Below are positions 23,471-35,050 of a stretch of 64,000 nt of DNA, in pieces (position 1 is the stretch's first letter; each line of letters starts with the position of its first letter). The notes beneath the pieces were generated by a model, which did not search any database, was not told the origin of the DNA, and saw only the letters and a list, made by a program, of their open reading frames with translations. Position numbers and translations under genes: made by a program. The DNA is from Delphinus delphis (Eukaryota; Chordata; Mammalia; Artiodactyla; Delphinidae): assembly GCF_949987515.2 (NCBI RefSeq), contig NC_082701.1:35915755-35979754 (forward strand), given 5' to 3'.

Positions 23471-23559
23471 TCTCCCCCCAAAAATAGCTATACAAAAATG
23501 CAGGCAACAGCACTGACATTTTATTATATACTTACAATAAACTAAAAGCAAATTTTGTG

Positions 23560-24140
23560 AAAAATCTGTATAGTTAATGTATGTCAATTATAACACAGTT
23601 AAGAGCTTTAAAACTAAGGCTAACTAAAAGCCATTGGGAACAAAAAGAAACATGACTAGTCCAACTGAAATTTGAAGAGGAAGAAAATTAAAAGCACAGT
23701 AAATAAAAAGTAAAACAGCATTCAAAATAAGTACAAATGTATTAGTAACCTTAATAAATATAAATGGCTTATAGTCACAAGTTAGAGAACAGACTCTCAT
23801 TTAGGAAAGCAAGGTATGCTAAATTTTGTCATCTAAAATACACCTAAACTATAATGTTAGTGAAAAATTGAAAGTAAAAGATCTGAAAAATAATAGCCTT
23901 CAAATATTAACATCAACAACAGCCAAAGTGTAGTGTAGCAGTGATAATAAACGGTAGGATAATGTTCATGGCCAAAAAAAAAAAAAAAAAAAAAGTAATT
24001 TTAGGAACTGAGTCATTAACAATATAAAACAAAGGTATAACAGTTCCACATGTTTTTACACATGACATTATTCTAAATAAATAAAGGTTAAAGTAATCAA
24101 GCTAAAAATTTATGATATCACATTTATCAGAATTACTAGC
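23560..24140 (+). mobile_element. decayed L1M ORF2 5' (endonuclease) region, plus strand
   Basis: atgtattagtaaccttaata with aatataaatggcttatagtc matches the L1 endonuclease start (VTLNINGL type). Diverged sequence of the EN domain follows, with a 23-base A-run at 23971-23993. Many stops. The right boundary is unclear. Confidence 0.5.
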
Positions 24141-24336
24141 AGATTCCAATGTTTTATTCCAATGTTTTATTGCAAATCAGATTTGCTGAATTTAGTGTTC
24201 AACATCATACAATTTGTAAAATCACCGAAATGATTCTTAAGCACATAGATGTTAAAGAACCTGATGTCTCTAGATAAGCCATTCTCTGAAATCATTCCAA
24301 AATTTCAGGAGAGAGGTAAGTACAATGATATGAAGT

Positions 24337-24510
24337 GGTGATTTTCAGACTTGAACATATACCAGAATCATCTGTAAGGGTTATTAAAACACAAATTAAA
24401 ACTCACCCACAGAGTTTCTAACTTAGTATATCTGAGCTGAGGCCTGATAATTTGCACTTCTAATAACTTCTGAGGGGATCTCTGGAGGGCAAAAGATTAT
24501 ACTTCAAGAA
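24337..24510 (+). mobile_element. MER5A-type hAT-Charlie MITE
   Basis: Landmarks in order: gattttcagacttgaacata, ccagaatcatctgtaagggt, attaaaacac, ctgaggcctgataatttgca, cttctaataacttctgag. These follow the MER5A consensus as I know it. Terminal repeats are decayed. Confidence 0.7.
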
Positions 24511-24799
24511 CCAATAAAATAAAGAGATATCAAGTTCATGGTAATATTTAGTGAGGTGCCATTCTCTCCATCTTGTATTACAAGGGTGTAATATGGAAAG
24601 AGAAAGTGCTTAGGAAAGACCTATATTATAAAAGTAAAATTTGCTCTTATTGTTAAGAGTCTGTCAATTTCCTTTTATTTCTATCCTCAGTTAATGTTAC
24701 TCTTGGAGTTATTTGAGGTATAACCCCTCACCCCTCACATCTAATTACATTCCCAATCCTATTGATTATACTTCTATTTTAGACTTTAATTCATATGGT
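24511..24799. other. unannotated spacer
   Basis: Nothing recognised between MER5A and the L2-like block. Confidence 0.4.
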
Positions 24800-25180
24800 C
24801 TTCTCAATTTTCAACTCACCCACTCAGAATTTCTCAATTAAATAATGCAATATCTTCTGACTGATCTCCCACCTCCAGCTTCTCCTGAATCCTATAAAAT
24901 CCATTTTGTAAGCCCTATGTGATATTTTTGAAGCATGGCTTGGGTTATTTCACCTCTTTCTTCAAAAGTGTTTATTTATTTCTGTGCAGTTGGATATTTC
25001 ATATGCAATGTAGAGCAACCATGAAAAGACTTAGCATGGCATTAACTCATTTACCTAATAAATATTCATTAGTTTCCTAGCATATGCAGGGCTCTGTGCT
25101 GAGTTCTGGTGATAAGATGTTTAAAAAGTTCAAAAATTTCCCCTGCCTCATTAAGATAGAGTCTAGTGGAGAAGACAGAC
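24800..25180 (+). repeat. ancient L2-like fragments
   Basis: Blocks resemble conserved L2-associated sequence: atctcccacctccagcttc and tgaatcctataaaatccatt (24864-24905), then gcagggctctgtgctgagtt with tctagtggagaagacagac (25087-25180). Divergence is high. Family assignment by eye is tentative. Confidence 0.4.
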
Positions 25181-25374
25181 ATAGAACAGGTGATCACAAG
25201 TGGAGTAGTAACTAACCATAGGTAGGTTTAATTGCTTTCCATTTTATGGCCCAAATTTCCTATAGACACAAAGTTCTTCCTATACTTTTACATATTTCAT
25301 ATGAGTCACATTATATTATATTTTTCTTTCCCTGAAAATGTTTAATTATTTCTTGTCTTTGTTTGTAGTTTTAC

Positions 25375-25655
25375 CACCATCTGGAATGCTTTCCCTCTAC
25401 TTCCCCCTATTTTAGAGCCCACTCGTATTTTAAGATCCAATTCAAGAGTCTTTCTTATCCCATAAGTCAGGATTGATTGCTCCATCTTCTGCACTTCTAC
25501 AGCATATTGAATTTCAATTTGTATAGTGACTTACTTATCAATCATTCCCACTAGATGTGTCCTGTGGGAAGGAAGAAGCTGTGCCCACCATTGCCAGTAC
25601 AGCATCTTGTGCAGAGCATAAGTTTAAATAATGCCTGTTGAATAAATGAAAAATG
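25375..25655 (+). repeat. L2 LINE 3' end
   Basis: Landmarks run ccaccatctggaatgctttc, tttaagatccaattcaagag, tatagtgacttacttatca, ttgtgcagagcataagttt, ending in cctgttgaataaatgaa. This fits the L2 3' terminus with its 'ttgaatgaatgaa' tail. Confidence 0.65.
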
Positions 25656-26015
25656 AAATTTAAACTTCTTTTGGCTTTTAAATCCATTTCTATAGAGGCT
25701 TGATGATAAGGGAAAATAAGTCTTTCAGTTCCCAACACAAATTAAAGAACTAGGGTCTCAAAAATATACTCTTTTTTAATTATCCATTAATCAAAATTAA
25801 CAAAATCACAAGGGATAACTATTTCTGATTCTTAGGGATAATTATATGCATAACACTTCTTTCATGAATTTCAATTAAATTTAAACTTACTTATTAAAAT
25901 ATTCTACAACTGAACTGGTTTTTATTTCTCTGAAATACTTCAGTCATGTAGGCCCAATAGTTCAGCATCTTAACCAGAGATTCAATATTCTATTGTTTTA
26001 CAAGAAACCCAAAAT
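25656..26015. other. unannotated AT-rich sequence
   Basis: No recognised feature before the L1 cluster starts. Confidence 0.5.
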
Positions 26016-26376
26016 CTCACTACAAATAACTCAATTTCATTTCTTTTCATGACTAATATTCCATTGTATATAGGTACTGTATCTTCTTTATCCATTCATC
26101 TGCCAATGGACAGCTAGGTTGCTTCCATGTCCTGGCTATTGTAAATAGTGCTGCAATGAACATTGTGGTACATGACTCTTATTGAATTATGGTTTTCTCA
26201 GAGTATATGCCCAGTAGTGGGATTACTGGGTCATATGGTAGTTCTATTTTTAGTTTTTTAAGGAACCTCCATACTGTTCTCCATAGTAGCTGTATCAGTT
26301 TACATTCTGACCAACAGTGCAAGAAGGTTCCATTTTCTCCACAGCCTCTCCAGCATTTATTGTTTGTAGATTTTTT
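26016..26376 (-). mobile_element. older L1, minus strand, 3' side of a split element
   Basis: Reverse-strand end of ORF2. The minus frame shows [18 protein letters not shown] of the Cys-rich domain and [13 protein letters not shown] (26179-26385). The 3' UTR is missing. It is interrupted by the full-length L1 and resumes at 33907. Confidence 0.85.
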
Positions 26377-26492
26377 TTTAAACATCTTTTTTGGGGTATA
26401 ATTGCTTTACAATGGTGTGTTAGTTTCTGCTTTATAACAAAGTGAATCAGTCATACATAAACATATGTTCCCATATGTCTTCCCTCTTGCGT

Positions 26493-26528
26493 CTCCCTCC
26501 CTCCCACCCTCCCTATCCCACCCCTCCA
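26493..26528 (-). other. G-rich tract in L1 3' UTR (potential G-quadruplex)
   Basis: On the minus (L1 sense) strand there are repeated runs of three or more G separated by short spacers, as is usual in mammalian L1 3' UTRs. The same tract appears at 52822-52851 and 61655-61688 in the other minus-strand L1 copies. Confidence 0.7.
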
Positions 26529-26747
26529 GGCTGTCACAAAGCACCGAGCCAATATCCCTGTGCCATGCGGCTGCTTCCCACTAGCTATCTACCTTACTAC
26601 GTTTGTTAGTGTGTATATGTCCATGACTCTCTCTCGCCCTGTCACAGCTCACCCTTCCCGCTCCCCATAACCTCAAGTCCGTTCTCTAGCAGGTCTGCGT
26701 CTTTATTCCTGCCTTACCCCTATGTTCTTCATGACATTTATTTTTTC

Positions 26748-29700
26748 TTAAATTCCATATATATGTGTTAGCATACGGTATTTGTCTCTTTCTTTCTGAC
26801 TTACTTCACTCTGTATGACAGACTGTAGGTCTATCCACCTCATTACAAATAGCTCAATTTCGTTTCTTTTTATGGCTAATATTCCATTGTATATATGCGC
26901 CACATCTTCTTTATCCACTCATCCGATGATGGGCACTTAGGTTGTTTCCATCTCCGCACTATTGTAAATAGAGCTGCAATGAACATTTTGGTACATGACT
27001 CTTTTTGAATTTTGGTTTTCTCAGGGTATATGCCGAGTAGTGGGATTGCTGGGTCATATGGTAGTTCTATTTGTAGTTTTTTAAGGAAACTCCATACTGT
27101 TCTCCATAGTGGCTGAACCAATTCACATTCCCACCAGCAGTGCAAGAGTGTTCCCTTTTCTCCACACCCTCTCCAGCATTTATTGTTTCTAGATTTTTTG
27201 ATGATGGCCATTCTGACTGGTGTGAGATGATATCTCATTGTAGTTTTGATTTGCATTTCTCTAATGATTAATGATGCTGAGCATTCTTTCATGTGTTTGT
27301 TGGCAGTCTGTATATCTTCTTTGGAGAAATGTCTATTTAGGTCTTCTGCCCATTTTTGGATTGGGTTGTTTGTTTTTTTGTTATTGAGCTGCATGAGCTG
27401 CTTGTAAATTTGGGAGATTAATCCTTTGTCGGTTGTTTCATTTGCAAATATTTTCTCCCATTCTGAGGGTTGTCTTTTGGTCTTGTTTATGGTTTCCTTT
27501 GCTGTGCAAAAGCTTTGAAGTTTCATTAGGTCCCACTTGTTTATTTTTGTTTTTATTTCCATTACTCTAGGAGGTGGGTCAGAAAGGATCTTGCTGTGAT
27601 TTATGTCATAGAGTGTTCTGCCTATGTTTTCCTCTAAGAGTCTGATAGTTTCTGGCCTTACATTTAGGTCTTTAATCCATTTTGAGCTTATTTTTGTGTA
27701 TAGTGTTAGGGAGTGATCTAATCTCATATTTTTACATGTACCTGTCCAGTTTTCCCAGCACCACTTATTGAAGAGGCTGTCCTTTCTCCACTGTACATTC
27801 CTGCCACCTTTATCAAAGATAAGGTGTCCATATGTGCATGGGTTTATCTCTGGGCTTTCTATCCTGTTCCATTGATCTATCTTTCTCTTTTTGTGCCAGT
27901 ACCATACTGTCTTGCTAACTGTAGCTTTGTAGTATAGTCTGAAGTCAGGGAGCCTGATTCCTCCAGTTCCTTTTTTCGTTCTCAAGATTGCTTTGGCTAT
28001 TCGGGGTCTTTTGTGTTTCCATACAAATTGTGAAATTTTTTGCTCTAGTTCTGTGAAAAATGCCAGTGGTAGTTTCATAGGGATTGCATTGAATCTATAG
28101 ATTGCTTTGGGTAGTAGAGTCATTTTCACAATGTTGATACTTCCAATCCAAGAACATGGTATATCTCTCCATCTATTTGTATCATCTTTAATTTCTTTCA
28201 TCAGTGTCTTATAATTTTCTGCATACAGGTCTTTTGTCTCCTTAGGTAGGTTTATTCCTAGATATTTTATTCTTTTTGTTGCAATGGTAAATGGGAGTGT
28301 TCCCTTGATTTCACTTTCAGATTTTTCGTCATTAGTATATAGGAATGCCAGAGATTTCTGTGCATTAATTTTGTATCCTGCCTCTTTACCAAATTCATTG
28401 ATTAGCTCTAGAAGTTTTCTGGTAGCATCTTTAGGATTCTCTATGTATAGGATTATGTCATCTGCAAACAGTGACAGCTTTTTCTTCTTTTCTGATTTGG
28501 ATTCCTTTTATTTCCTTTTCTTCTCTGATTGCTGCGGCTAAAACTTCCAAAACTATGGTGAATAAGAGTGGTGAGAGTGGGCAACCTTGTCTTGTTCCTG
28601 ATCTTAGTGGAAATGCTTTCAGTTTTTCACCATTGAGGATGATGTTTGCTGTGGGCTTGTCATATATGGCCTTTATTTTGTTGAGGAAAGTTCCCTCTAT
28701 GCCTACTTTCTGCAGGGTTTTTATCATAAATTCGTGTTGAATTTTGTCAAAAGCTTTCTCTGCATATGTTGAGATGATCATATGGTTTTTCTCTTTCAAT
28801 TTGTTAATATGGTTTAACACATTGATAGATTTGCGTATATTGAAGAATCCTTGCATTCCTGGAATAAATCCCACTTGATCATGGTGTATGATCCTTTTAA
28901 TGTGCTGTTGGATTCTGTTTGCTAGTATTTTGTTGAGCATTTTTGCATCTTTGTTCATCAGTGATATTGGCCTGTAGTTTTCTTTCTTTGTGACATCCTT
29001 GTCTGGTTGTGGTATCAAGGCGATGGTGGCCTTGTAGAAGGAGTTTGGGAGTGTTCCTCCCTCTGCTATATTTTGGAAGAGTTTGAGAAGGATAGGTGTT
29101 AGCTCTTCTCTAAATGTTTGATAGAATTCGCCTGTGAAGCCATCTGGTCCTGGGCTTTTCTTTGTTGGAAGATTTTTAATCACAGTTTCAAACTCAGTGC
29201 TTGTGATTGGTCTGTTCATATTTTATATTTCTTCCTGATTCAGTCTTGGCAGGTTCTGCATTTCTAAGAATTTGTCCATTTCTTCCAGATTGTCCATTTT
29301 ATTGGCACAGAGTTGCTTGTAGTAATCTCTCATGATCTCTTTTATCTCTGCAGTGTCAGTTGTTACCTCTCCTTTTTCATTTCTAATTCTATTGATTTGA
29401 GTCTTCTCCCTTTTTTTCTTGATAAGTCTGGCTAGTGGTTTATCTATTTTGTTTATCTTCTCAAAGAACCAGCTTTTAGTTTTATTGATCTTTGCTATTG
29501 TTTCCTTAATTTTTTTTTCATTTATTTCTGATCTGATTTTTATGATTTCTTTCCTTCTGCTAGCTTTTGGGTTTTTTTGTTCTTCTTTCTCTAATTACTT
29601 GAGGTGCAAGGTTAGGTTGTTTATTCAAGATGTTTCCTGCTTCTTAAGGTGGGCTTGTATTGCTATAAACTTCCCCCTTAGAACTGCTTTTGCTGCATCC

Positions 29701-30560
29701 CATAGGTTTTGGGTCATTGTGTCTCCATTGTCATTTGTTTCTAGGTATTTTTTGATTTCCTCTTTGATTTCTTCAGTGATCACTTCATTATTAAGTAGTG
29801 TATTGTTTAGCCTCCATGTGTTTGTATTTTTTACAGATCTTTTCCTGTAATTGATATCTAGTCTCATGGCATTGTGGTCAGAAAAGATACTTGATACAAT
29901 TTCAATTTTCTTAAATTTACCAAGGCTTGATTTGTGACCCAAGATATGATCTATCCTGGAGAATGTTCCATGAGCACTTGAGAAAAATGTGTATTCTGTT
30001 GTTTTTGGATGGAGTGTCCTATAAATATCAATTAAGTCCATCTTGTTTAATGTATCATTTAAAGCTTGTGTTTCCTTATTTATTTTCATTTTGGATGATC
30101 TGTCCATGGGTGAAAGTGCGGTGTTTAAGTCCCCTACTATGAATGTGTTACTGTTGATTTCCCCTTTTATGGCTGTTAGTATTTGCCTTATGTATTGAGG
30201 TGTTCCTATTTTGGGTGCATAAATATTTACAATTGTTATATCTTCTTCTTGGATCGATCCCTTGATCATTATGTAGTGTCCTTCTTTGTCTCTTTTAATA
30301 GTCCTTATTTTAAAGTCTATTTTGTCTGATATGAGAATTGCTTCTCCAGCTTTCTTTTGGTTTCCATTTGCATGGAATATCTTTTTCCATCCCCTTACTT
30401 TCAGTCTGTATGTGTCTCTAGGTCTGAAGTGGGTCTCTTGTAGACAGCATATATAAGGGTCTTGTTTTTGTATCCAGTCAGCTAATCTGTGTCTTTTGGT
30501 GGGAGCATTTAGTCCATTTACATTTAAGGTAATTATTGATATGTATGTTCCTATTCCCAT
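26748..30560 (-). pseudogene. L1 ORF2 (endonuclease / reverse transcriptase), inactivated
   Basis: ORF2p is the endonuclease-reverse transcriptase that performs target-primed reverse transcription. Start ATG at 30560 ([17 protein letters not shown]). The first 311 codons are open to 29625 and carry the EN residues TLNVNG, LQETHF, GDLNT, RIDHILG and SDHNA. RT motifs lie in the 29219-28458 frame ([24 protein letters not shown]), and the [10 protein letters not shown] box follows after a frameshift (about 28437-28470). In RT motif A the expected first Asp of DAEKAFDK is Tyr (codon 28764-28766, [10 protein letters not shown]). The C-terminal 441 codons (28201-26876) are open and include the Cys-rich [18 protein letters not shown]. 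Several frameshifts (29.6-29.2 kb and 28.5-28.2 kb) and a TAG after YTMEY break it. Expected length is about 1270 residues, and the span fits. Confidence 0.93.
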
Positions 30561-30618
30561 TTTCTAAATTGTTTTGGGTTCGTTATTATAGGTCTTTTCC
30601 TTCTCTTGTGTTTCTTGT

Positions 30619-31505
30619 CTAGAGAAGATCCTTTAGCATTTGTTGTAAAGCTGGTTTGGTGGTGCTGAACTTCCTCAGCTTTTGCTTGTCTGTAAAGGTT
30701 TTAATTTCTCCATCAAATCTGAATGAGATCCTTGCTGGGTAGTCTTGGCTGCAGGTTTCTCTCCTTCATCACTTTCAGCATGTCCTGCCACTCCCTTCTG
30801 GCTTGTAGGGTTTCTGCTGAGAGATCAGCTGTTAACCTTATGGGGATTCCCTTGTGTGTTATTTGTTGTTTTTCCCTTGCTGTTTTTAATATGCTTTCTT
30901 TGTATTTAATTTTTGACAGTTTGATTAATATGTGTCTTGGCGTATTTTTCCTTGGATTTATCCTGTATGGGACTCTGTGCTTCCTGGACTTGATTAACTA
31001 TTTCCTTTCCCATATTAGGGAAGTTTTCAACTATAATCTCTTCAAATATTTTCTCAGTCCCTTTCTTTTTCTCTTCTTCTTCTGGAACCCCTATAATTCA
31101 AATGTTGGTGCATTTAATGTTGTCCCAGAGGTCTCTGAGACTGTCCTCAGTTCTTTTCATTCTTTTTTCTTTATTCTGCTCTGCAGTAGTTATTTCCACT
31201 ATTTTATCTTCCAGGTCACTTATCCGTTCTTCTGCCTCAGTTATTCTGCTATTGATCCCATCTAGAGTACTTTTAATTTCATTTATTGTGTTGTTCATCA
31301 TTGCTTGTTTCATCTTTATTTCTTCTAGGTCCTTTTTAACTGCTTCTTGCATTTTGTCCATTCTATTTCCAAGATTTTGGATCATCCTTACTATCATTAT
31401 TCTGAATTCTTTTTCAGGTAGACTGCCTATTTCCTCTTCATTTGTTAGGTCTGGTGCATTTTTATCTTGCTCCTTTATCTGCTGTGTGTTTTTCTGTCTT
31501 CTCAT
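30619..31505 (-). pseudogene. L1 ORF1 (RNA-binding chaperone), inactivated
   Basis: ORF1p is the trimeric RNA-binding protein of the L1 ribonucleoprotein. ATG at 31505 (MRRQKNTQQIKEQDKN). An open stretch of 135 codons covers the N-terminal region and the heptad coiled coil (MKQAMMNNTINEIKSTLDGI, RITEAEERISDLEDKI). TGA near 31098 stands where an Arg codon (CGA) is expected. The RRM and C-terminal domain continue in other frames (FPNMGKEIVNQVQEAQSPIQ, GIPIRLTADLSAETLQARRE, FSTTKPALQQMLKDLL) after at least two frameshifts. The stop TAG is at 30619-30621. Length (~295 codons) fits the family. Confidence 0.9.
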
Positions 31506-33906
31506 TTTTCTTATCTTACTGTGTTTGGGGTCTCCTTTTTGCAGGCTGCAGGTTTGTAGTTCCTGCTGTTTTTGATGTCTGTCTCCAGTGGCTAATGTTG
31601 GTTCAGTGGGTTGTGTAGGCTTCCTGGTGGAGGGGACTAGTGCCTGTGTTGTGGTGGATGAGGCTGGATCTTGTCTCTCTAGTGGGCAGGTTCATGTCTG
31701 GTGGTGTGTTTTGGGGTGTCTGTGGCCTTATTATGATTTTAGGCAGCCTCTCTGCTAATGGGTGGGGTTGTGTTCCTGTTTTGCTAGTTGTTTGGCATAG
31801 GTTTTCCAGCACTGTGGCTTGCTGGTCGTTGAGTGAAGCTGGGTGCTGGTGTTAAGATGGAGGTCTCTGGGAGATTTTCGCCGTTTCATATTATGTGGAG
31901 CTGGGAGGTCTCTTGTGGACCAGTGTCCTGAAGTTGGCTCTCCTACCTCAGAGGCAGAGCCCTGACTCCTGGCTGGAGCACCAAGAGCCTTTCATCCACA
32001 CGGCTCAGAATAAAAGGGAGAAAAAGTAGAGGGAATTAGTAGAAGTATGAGGAAAGAAAGAAGGAAAGGAGGGAAGTAAGCAAGGAAGAAAGAAAGAAAG
32101 AAGCAAAGAAGGAAAGAAGGCAAGAAGGAAAGAAAGGAGGGAGGGAGGGAGGGAGGAAGGAAGGAAGCAGGAAAAGAAGGAAAAAAGACAGAAAGAAAGA
32201 AGATACAGTAAAAATAAAATAAAGTATAATAAAGTTATTGAATTAAAAAATTCTTATTTAGAAAGAAAGAAGAAAAAAAGAGAAAAAAAGGGGGGTGGAT
32301 AGATCCTTAGGACAAATGTTGGAAGCAAAGCTATACAGACAAAATCTTACACAGAAGCATACACATACACCCTCACTAAAAGAGGTAAAGGGGGAAAAAA
32401 TCATAAATCTTGCTGTCAGAGACCACCTCCTCAATTTGGGATGATTCGTTGTCTAAAGGAGGGAAGGAAGGAAGGAAAGAAAGAAAGAAAGAAAGAATGA
32501 AGGTAAAGTATAATAACATTATTAAAATTAAAATTGATTATTAAGAAAAATATTTTTTAAAAAAGCCATGGACGGATAGAACCCTAGGACAAATGGTGGA
32601 AGCAAGACTATACAGACAAGATCTCACACAGAAGCATACACATACACACTCACAAAAAGAGGAAAAGGGAAAAAAATCATAGATCTTGCTCCTAAAGTCC
32701 ACTTCCTTAATTTGGGATGATTGGTTGTCTATTCAGGTATTCCACAGATGCAGAGTATATCAAGTTGATTGTGGAGCTTTAATCCGCTGCTTCTGAGGCT
32801 GCTGGGAGAGATTTCCCTTTCTCTTCTTTGTTCTCACAGCTCACAGGGGCTCAGCTTTGGATTTGGCCCTGCCTCTGCGTGTAGGTCGCTGGAGGGTGTC
32901 TGTTTTTTGCTCAGACAGGACGCGGTTAAAGGAGCCGCTGATTCGGGGGCTCTGACGCACTCAGGCCGGCAGGGAGGGAGGGGCACGGAGTACGGGGCGG
33001 GCCTGCGGCGGCAAAGTCCGGCGTGACTTTGCACCAGCCTGAGGTCCGCCGTGCGTTCTCCTGGGGAAGTTGTCCCTGGATCCCGGGAACCTGGCAGTGG
33101 CGGTCTGCACAGGCTCCGCGGAAGAGGGGTGTGGAGAGTGACCTGTGCTCGCACACAGGCCCCTTGGTGGCGGCAGCAGCAGCCTTAGTGTCTCCCGCCC
33201 GTCTCTGGGGTCCGCGCTTTTAGCTGCGGCTCGCGCCAGTCTCTGGAGTTCCTTTAAGCAGCGTTCTTAAACCCCTCTCCTCACGCACCAGGAAACAAAG
33301 AGGGAAGAAGAAGTCTCTTGCCTCTTCGGCAAGTGCAGACTTTTCCCCGGACTCCCTCCCGGCTAGCCGTGGTGCACTAACCCCTTCAGGCTATGTTCAA
33401 GCCGCCAACCCCAGTCCTCTCCCTGCGCTCCGTCCGAGCCTCAGAGCCTCAGCTCGCAGCCCCGCCCGCCCCGGCGGGTGAGCAGACAAGCTTCTCGGGC
33501 TGGTGAGTGCCGGTCGGCAGCGATCCTCTGTGCCGGAATCTCCCCGCTTTGCCCTCCGCACCCGTTGCTGTGCACTCCTCCGCGGCTTCGAAGCTCCCCC
33601 CTCCGCCTCCCGCAGTCTCCGCCCGCGAAGGGGCTTCCTAGTGTATGGAAACTTTTCCTCCTTCACAGCTCCCTCCCACTGGTGCAGGTGCCGTCCCTAT
33701 TCTTTTGTCTGTGTTTTTTCTTTTTTTCTTTTGCCCTACCCAGGTACGTGGGGAGTTGCTTGCCTTTTGGGAGGTCTGAGGTCTTCTGCCAGCCTTCAGT
33801 AGGTGTTCTGTAGGAGTTGTTCCACGTGTAGGTGTATTTCTGGTGTATCTGTGGGGAGGAAGGTGATCTCCGCGTCTTACTCTTCCGCCATCTTCAAGGT
33901 CCCCCA
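31506..33906 (-). promoter_or_regulatory. L1 5' UTR with CpG-rich promoter end
   Basis: In the minus sense this runs from 33906 (agatggcggaagag) to ORF1. The segment 32830-33906 is very GC- and CpG-rich in an otherwise AT-rich window and would score as a CpG island. It is the internal RNA polymerase II promoter region of the element, not a host promoter. The segment 31980-32760 is purine-rich in the plus sense and contains a tandem duplication. Open frames across the GC-rich part are artefacts. Confidence 0.85.
32046..32735 (-). repeat. tandem duplication with GAAA/GGAA tracts in the L1 5' UTR
   Basis: Two copies of a ~280-bp unit. Each has a (GAAA/GGAA)n tract, then taaagtataataa (about 32220 and 32504), aggacaaatg (32309 and 32586), cagaagcatacacataca, aatcttgct and aatttgggatgatt, then gttgtcta (about 32448 and 32725). 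The offset is 277-284 bases. The unit resembles in principle the monomers of rodent L1 promoters. Whether it is typical of this L1 subfamily cannot be told from one copy. Confidence 0.8.
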
Positions 33907-33995
33907 TGTAGATTTTTTGATGATGGCCATTCTGACCGGTGTAAGGTGATATCTCATTGTAGTTTTGATTTGCATTTCTCTAATAATTAGTGATT
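33907..33995 (-). mobile_element. older L1, minus strand, 5' side of the split element
   Basis: gattttttgatgatggccat with tgatatctcattgtagtttt and tgcatttctctaataattag continues the L1 fragment of 26016-26376 after the full-length L1 insertion. It is truncated at about 33995. Confidence 0.85.
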
Positions 33996-34950
33996 GGATT
34001 TGTATTAGAGAAATGTAAATCTAAAGTGAGAGGTCTTCTTGAAGATCTTTCTATGAAGTCTGGATAAATAGGAGTCAAAGAAGTCAGACACCCAAAATTG
34101 CACACTATGCATTTCATTTACCCATATTATATGTAGATATAATATATTATATTTGTCTGTATTTCTTCTCATATGTATGATTTTAGAAATCAGGATTTTT
34201 TTTTTACTCTTAGGGACATGGAGTGATACTATCGACAAGAATGTGACATGAGTAGAGGTTATGGGATGGTAGTAATGATATTCTTTTCTGACATGAGAGC
34301 TGATTATACAGGTATATTTAGTATATGCAATTTTATTCCTATGATTATAACTTTTAATTTTCTGAATATATGTTAGACTTTAATAAAAAGTAAACGTCTT
34401 CTCCCTGGTGAGGTGGGAAACTTCTGAAAATACTGCAGTGTCTCTGAGTAAAAGTCAAAATCCCTAAGATGATAAAAGTCTGTACATGATCTCTTCCCCT
34501 TTGCTACTCTACTCTCATAACATTCTTTTTCAGACATACTGACCTCTTTGCTGTTCCAGGCACACACAGGGTATGTTTCTCTCCTGTAGACCTGAGAACT
34601 ATTTGCTGTCTTGTTTGGAACACTTTCTAGCTGTAACTTCCTCACATTCTTCAAGTCTTCATTCAAATATAAAATCAATAAGGTCTATATGACCACACTT
34701 TTTTTGTAGAGAAATTACTCTTCACTACTGAAATGGAGGTAGCTATAGTTTCAACTAAATTTGTGGAATAGTCAGGCTTTAAGTGTTTTTAAAATAATTG
34801 AGTATTCTTTTAGTCACCATCTGGGGACATTGAGTAATCAGTTGTCCTTATAAATCTGTAGTTCAAGGAAGTCAGTCAGAATCAATCAGACTATACATAT
34901 TTTGGAGTTGTGGGCCTATAGGGATATTTAACTCTGAAATCATGATGCGA
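33996..34950. other. unannotated sequence
   Basis: No repeat family or gene recognised. The frame 34373-34678 (minus, 101 codons) has no recognisable domain. Confidence 0.5.
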
Positions 34951-34952
34951 TT

Positions 34953-34988
34953 GAAAGAGAGAGAGAGAGAGAAGGAGAGACACACACA

Positions 34989-35048
<60 letters not shown>
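34953..35048 (+). repeat. (GA)n(CA)n(GA)n microsatellite
   Basis: GA units (34953-34979), CA units (34980-35006), then GA units (35007-35048). Reading frames here are Ser/Leu or Cys/Val simple-repeat artefacts. Confidence 0.95.

Positions 35049-35050
<2 letters not shown>

Larger units (their letters stand above)
26365..33918 (-). mobile_element. nearly full-length cetacean-type L1, minus strand
   Basis: A 7.5-kb L1 (26377-33906) with every part present: A-rich tail and 3' UTR (26377-26747), ORF2 (26748-30560), a 57-base inter-ORF gap, ORF1 (30619-31505) and a 2.4-kb 5' UTR whose upstream half is CpG-rich and begins (minus sense) near gaccttgaagatggcggaag. It is flanked by a 12-bp duplication tgtagatttttt (26365-26376 and 33907-33918) and inserted into an older L1 in the same orientation. 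Stops and frameshifts in both ORFs make it immobile, but the full 5' UTR and the level of reading-frame preservation make it one of the younger elements of the window. Confidence 0.93.

Noticed and set aside
26876..28201. Long open frame of 441 codons that could be taken for a host gene
   Set aside because: It is the C-terminal part of L1 ORF2, within an element bounded by a target-site duplication.
32046..32520. Possible satellite or regular-spaced array (CRISPR-like)
   Set aside because: These are GAAA/GGAA simple tracts plus two long diverged units inside an L1 5' UTR in a mammalian genome. There are no spacers or conserved short repeats.
32769..33907. CpG island with many open frames on both strands
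   Set aside because: This is the L1 5' UTR. The frames reflect GC richness and have no protein-family features.
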